Source of the DNA: Bacteroidaceae bacterium
GTDB lineage: Bacteria; Bacteroidota; Bacteroidia; Bacteroidales; Bacteroidaceae
DNA length: 33,925 nt
Direction of reading: 5' to 3'
Assembly (NCBI GenBank): GCA_017555875.1
Contig: JAFZFN010000017.1
Location: 1 to 33,925 of the forward strand
Position 1 is the stretch's first letter. Each line of letters opens with the position of its first letter. Made by a program: the position numbers and the translations under genes. Positions 31,240-33,925 of the stretch are shown in pieces. The notes under the pieces are model-generated. The model did no database searches. It saw only the letters and a list, made by a program, of their open reading frames with translations, and was not told the DNA's origin.

Positions 31240-33399
31240 TTAATCTTCATTCTGTTGCTTAGACTCGAACTCCTTAACCAGCTTATCCTGTACATCCATA
31301 GGAACGAGTTCGTAGCTTGAGAATTGCATATTGAATGATGCACGACCACCAGTCAGTGAGCTGAGAGCGGTAGAGTATGATGACATCTCCTTCAAGGGCA
31401 CCTTAGCCTCGAGTTTTTCATAACCATTCTCGCTGCTCATACCCATAATCATACCGCGACGGCCCTGAAGGTCACTCATCACATCACCCATCTTATCAGA
31501 GGGAACAAGCACCTCTACGTCATAGATAGGCTCAAGGATCTTCGGACCAGCATTCTTGAAGGCCTCGCTGAAGGCGTTACGACCAGCAAGCATGAATGAG
31601 ATTTCATTAGAGTCTACCGGGTGCATCTTACCATCGTATACGATAACGCGTACGTCACGAGCGTATGAACCTGTAAGAGGACCCTGCTCCAACCGGCTCA
31701 TGATACCCTTGAGGATAGCAGGCATGAAGCGTGCATCGATGCTACCACCTACGATAGAGTTGATGAACACTAGCTTACCACCCCACTCCAAGGTGTGCTC
31801 TTCCTGACCCTTTACGCTGATCTTGAACTCTTGATTACCGAACTTATATACGTCGGGAGTAGACATGCCTTCGTAGTAAGGTTCTACAATGAGGTGTACC
31901 TCACCGAACTGACCTGCACCACCAGACTGCTTCTTGTGACGGTAGTCGGCACGAGCAGCCTTAGTGATAGTCTCACGATAAGGAATGCGTGTTTCCTCGA
32001 AGCGAATGGGCAGCTTCTCATTGTGCTCGAAACGCCACTTCAAAGTGCGGAGGTGGAATTCACCCTGACCATGAACGATGGTCTGACGCAACTCCTTGCT
32101 CTGCTCAACTACCCATGTGGGGTCCTCCTCACGCATACGGTTGAGGATGGTCATCATCTTCTCCATATCGGCCTCGTTCTCAGGACGTATAGCACGAGAG
32201 TACTTAGCATTAGGATACTTAATGAAGTCAAACTGCCAATCGCAATCCTTGCCACAGAGGGTATTACCAGTCTTCACGTCCTTCAACTTTACAGTACAAC
32301 CTATGTCACCTGCAACGAGCTCATCAACCTGGAAGCGATTTGCACCTGCGCAGCAGAAGAGCTGGGCCATACGCTCCTTAGAGCCACGATCCACATTGGT
32401 AAGGTCATCACCCTCACGCACCTTACCACTGAGCACCTTGAAGTATTGTACACCACCGATGTGGGGCTCAACTGCGGTCTTGAAGAAATAAAGCGATGTA
32501 GGACCGTTGGGGTCGGGAACAACCTCCTCGCCCTTAGTGTTAAGCACAGGAGGCATCTCGCTTACGAAAGGCACTACGTTGCCGAGGAACTCCATCAGAC
32601 GACGTACTCCCATGTCCTTACCAGCACATACGCAGAATACGGGGAATATACCACGGCTTACCAAACCCTTACGGATACCTTCACGCATCTCGTCCTCGGT
32701 GAGTGACTCGGTATCGAAGAACTTCTCCATCAAACCCTCGTCATGCTCGGCAGCAGCCTCCACGAGAGCCTTGTGCCACTCCTTGGCCTTCTCTATCTCC
32801 GAAGCAGGAATATCCTCGATTGTAGGAGCACCACCATCGGGACCCCATGAGTACTTCTTCATCAACAGTACGTCGATAAGTTCATGGAAGTCTGGACCTG
32901 TCTGAACGGGATATTGTACGGGAACAACCTTTGATCCATAAATACCCTTAAGCTGTTCGAGAATGTTATCATAATCACACTTTTCATTATCGAGCTGGTT
33001 AACGAGGAAGATGACGGGCTTACCCAACTGCTCGGTGTAGCGGAAGTGAGTCTGTGTACCTACCTCAGATCCATACTGGCCATTGAGCAACAATATAGTA
33101 GTATCGGTCACAGTAATAGCTGACGTAGCCGCACCAACAAAGTCGTCACTTCCTGGGCAATCGATGATATTCAATTTTTTATTATTCCACTCACAACTGA
33201 ATACGGTAGAGAACACAGAGTAGCCATACTCCTGCTCTACAGGGAAATAGTCACTGACGGTGTTCTTATGGGTAATTCTACCACGACGTTTTATAACTCC
33301 ACTCTCATAGAGGAGCGCCTCTGTGAGGGTGGTCTTACCTGATCCGTCATTACCGAGAAGGGCAATGTTTTTGATTTCGTTACTTTGATAAACCTTCAT
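31240..33399 (-). CDS. fusA2: Elongation factor G paralog, EF-G2-like, with altered G3 motif
   Basis: EF-G family translation factor (719 aa) with all five domains, but a divergent G domain. G1 is GNDGSGKTT (16-24) where canonical EF-G has AHxDAGKTT; G3 is DCPGSDDF (80-87), with Ser84 in place of the catalytic His of DTPGHVDF; G4 is NQLD (134-137) in place of NKMD. Domains II-V follow, with SGGAGQFGEVHLIVEPYYEG in domain IV. As I recall, this matches Bacteroides EF-G2, reported to translocate without GTP hydrolysis, to be strongly induced by the regulator Cur in carbon starvation and to matter in gut colonization. A housekeeping fusA must be elsewhere. Single gene with its own terminator. Confidence 0.9.
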   Translation of the reverse strand: MKVYQSNEIKNIALLGNDGSGKTTLTEALLYESGVIKRRGRITHKNTVSDYFPVEQEYGYSVFSTVFSCEWNNKKLNIIDCPGSDDFVGAATSAITVTDTTILLLNGQYGSEVGTQTHFRYTEQLGKPVIFLVNQLDNEKCDYDNILEQLKGIYGSKVVPVQYPVQTGPDFHELIDVLLMKKYSWGPDGGAPTIEDIPASEIEKAKEWHKALVEAAAEHDEGLMEKFFDTESLTEDEMREGIRKGLVSRGIFPVFCVCAGKDMGVRRLMEFLGNVVPFVSEMPPVLNTKGEEVVPDPNGPTSLYFFKTAVEPHIGGVQYFKVLSGKVREGDDLTNVDRGSKERMAQLFCCAGANRFQVDELVAGDIGCTVKLKDVKTGNTLCGKDCDWQFDFIKYPNAKYSRAIRPENEADMEKMMTILNRMREEDPTWVVEQSKELRQTIVHGQGEFHLRTLKWRFEHNEKLPIRFEETRIPYRETITKAARADYRHKKQSGGAGQFGEVHLIVEPYYEGMSTPDVYKFGNQEFKISVKGQEEHTLEWGGKLVFINSIVGGSIDARFMPAILKGIMSRLEQGPLTGSYARDVRVIVYDGKMHPVDSNEISFMLAGRNAFSEAFKNAGPKILEPIYDVEVLVPSDKMGDVMSDLQGRRGMIMGMSSENGYEKLEAKVPLKEMSSYSTALSSLTGGRASFNMQFSSYELVPMDVQDKLVKEFESKQQNED

Positions 33400-33429
33400 A
33401 GTATCTTATTTTTTAGTTAAAACAACATA

Positions 33430-33455
33430 GTTTCTTGCGTTCTGTTACAAGAAAC
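33430..33455. promoter_or_regulatory. Perfect 8-bp dyad upstream of the EF-G2-like gene
   Basis: GTTTCTTG (33430-33437) and CAAGAAAC (33448-33455) are perfect inverted repeats with a 10-nt spacer, 31-56 bp before the start codon. A near-match to the -7 box, GATATTTG on the minus strand, lies at 33469-33476, so the dyad would be at or just after the transcription start: an operator or a leader hairpin. Confidence 0.5.
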
Positions 33456-33610
33456 GGTGCGAAGGTAGCAAATATCTATCGTATCCGCAAAAAAACTAGC
33501 AATTCGTTTTTATGTTCTGCAACATACAATTTTATAAAACATACAAATTACTAGATTATAAATAATATATAAAGATCAACAAGAGTCTGAAAGACGTCCT
33601 AAGAGGAATT

Positions 33611-33740
33611 TATCCTTGTCTAGACTGAGCTATATTATCCTAGTCTATCCAATCTCAGCCTATCCTAGGTTATCCTAGACAATCCTAAATCCTCCTAAGC
33701 CTTCCTAGGCTTTCCTAGGTTATCCTAGATTATCCTAGTC
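33611..33740. repeat. Helically phased 10-bp repeat array (TCCTA) downstream of 5S
   Basis: From 33661 to 33740 there are eight back-to-back decamers, all with TCCTA at positions 3-7 (consensus TWTCCTAGRY). Two more copies of TATCCTNGTC lie at 33611-33620 and 33636-33645, with degenerate sequence between. The period is exactly 10 bp, about one helical turn. CCTAGG occurs three times. The array begins 13 bp past the terminator that follows the 5S gene and contains no reading frame. Confidence 0.85.
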
Positions 33741-33752
33741 CCATAAACGACG

Positions 33753-33787
33753 AGAGAGGAGTCATCCTCATTGGACAACTCCTCTCT
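33753..33787 (-). terminator. rRNA operon terminator
   Basis: AGAGAGGAGT (33753-33762) and ACTCCTCTCT (33778-33787) form a perfect 10-bp stem with a 15-nt loop, 5 nt beyond the 3' end of 5S rRNA. The following T tract on the minus strand is weak (CGTTTATGG). Confidence 0.8.
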
Positions 33788-33792
33788 ACTGA

Positions 33793-33902
<110 letters not shown>

Positions 33903-33925
33903 TGCTATTATATAACATACAGACA

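Noticed and set aside
33661-33740. Decamer array as a CRISPR
   Set aside because: Units are only 10 bp, contiguous, with no unique spacers and no cas genes.

Overview
The window looks like a piece of a Bacteroidales chromosome, most likely Bacteroides/Prevotella-like; the exact genus cannot be fixed from sequence alone. The signs are: Bacteroidetes-type promoters (TTTG, about 20 bp, TAnnTTTG) in place of -35/-10 boxes, little Shine-Dalgarno sequence before starts, a Bacteroidales-type 5S rRNA, GH92 mannosidases, a bifunctional HisB and an EF-G2-type EF-G paralog. It is mostly ordinary core genome with one small glycan operon. I see no prophage, no transposase, no CRISPR and no tRNA.

Layout. 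1-455 has no gene. 456-1856 (-) is mnmE, divergent from a two-gene unit at 1988-3817 (+): a secreted LysM glucosaminidase and a TIGR01212/YtqA-type radical SAM protein that may act in the same tRNA wobble-uridine pathway as MnmE. A 38-bp perfect palindrome terminates both this unit and the convergent M16 peptidase (3917-6724, -). 7063-12827 (+) is a tight three-gene mannosidase operon (GH5, GH92, GH92), preceded by three operator-like repeats exactly 22 bp apart. 12977-14581 (-) is ilvN-ilvC. 14824-20480 (-) is a tripartite RND efflux operon. 20775-24581 (+) is a galactose unit (galM, MFS sugar permease, galK). 24582-25254 is largely empty. Then come yraN (+), the polyamine importer genes potA-potB-potC (-, no potD), hisB-hisH (-) and an EF-G2-like gene (-). 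The window ends in a 5S rRNA gene (-), the tail of an rRNA operon whose 16S and 23S genes would lie beyond the right edge.

Functional themes are sugar use (mannosides, galactose), export and import (RND pump, polyamine ABC), amino-acid synthesis (branched-chain, histidine), and translation or tRNA modification (MnmE, radical SAM, EF-G2, 5S).

The least ordinary material is non-coding. A helically phased 10-bp TCCTA array lies just downstream of the 5S terminator. 7-bp (AATTNAN-type) tandem repeats occur in three places, one of them inside the mnmE reading frame, where it adds about 12 residues to the G domain. Three different MITE-like inverted-repeat elements sit in intergenic gaps (19245-19400, 21876-21989, 29103-29263). 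Among proteins, the EF-G paralog stands out because Ser replaces the catalytic His of the G3 motif.
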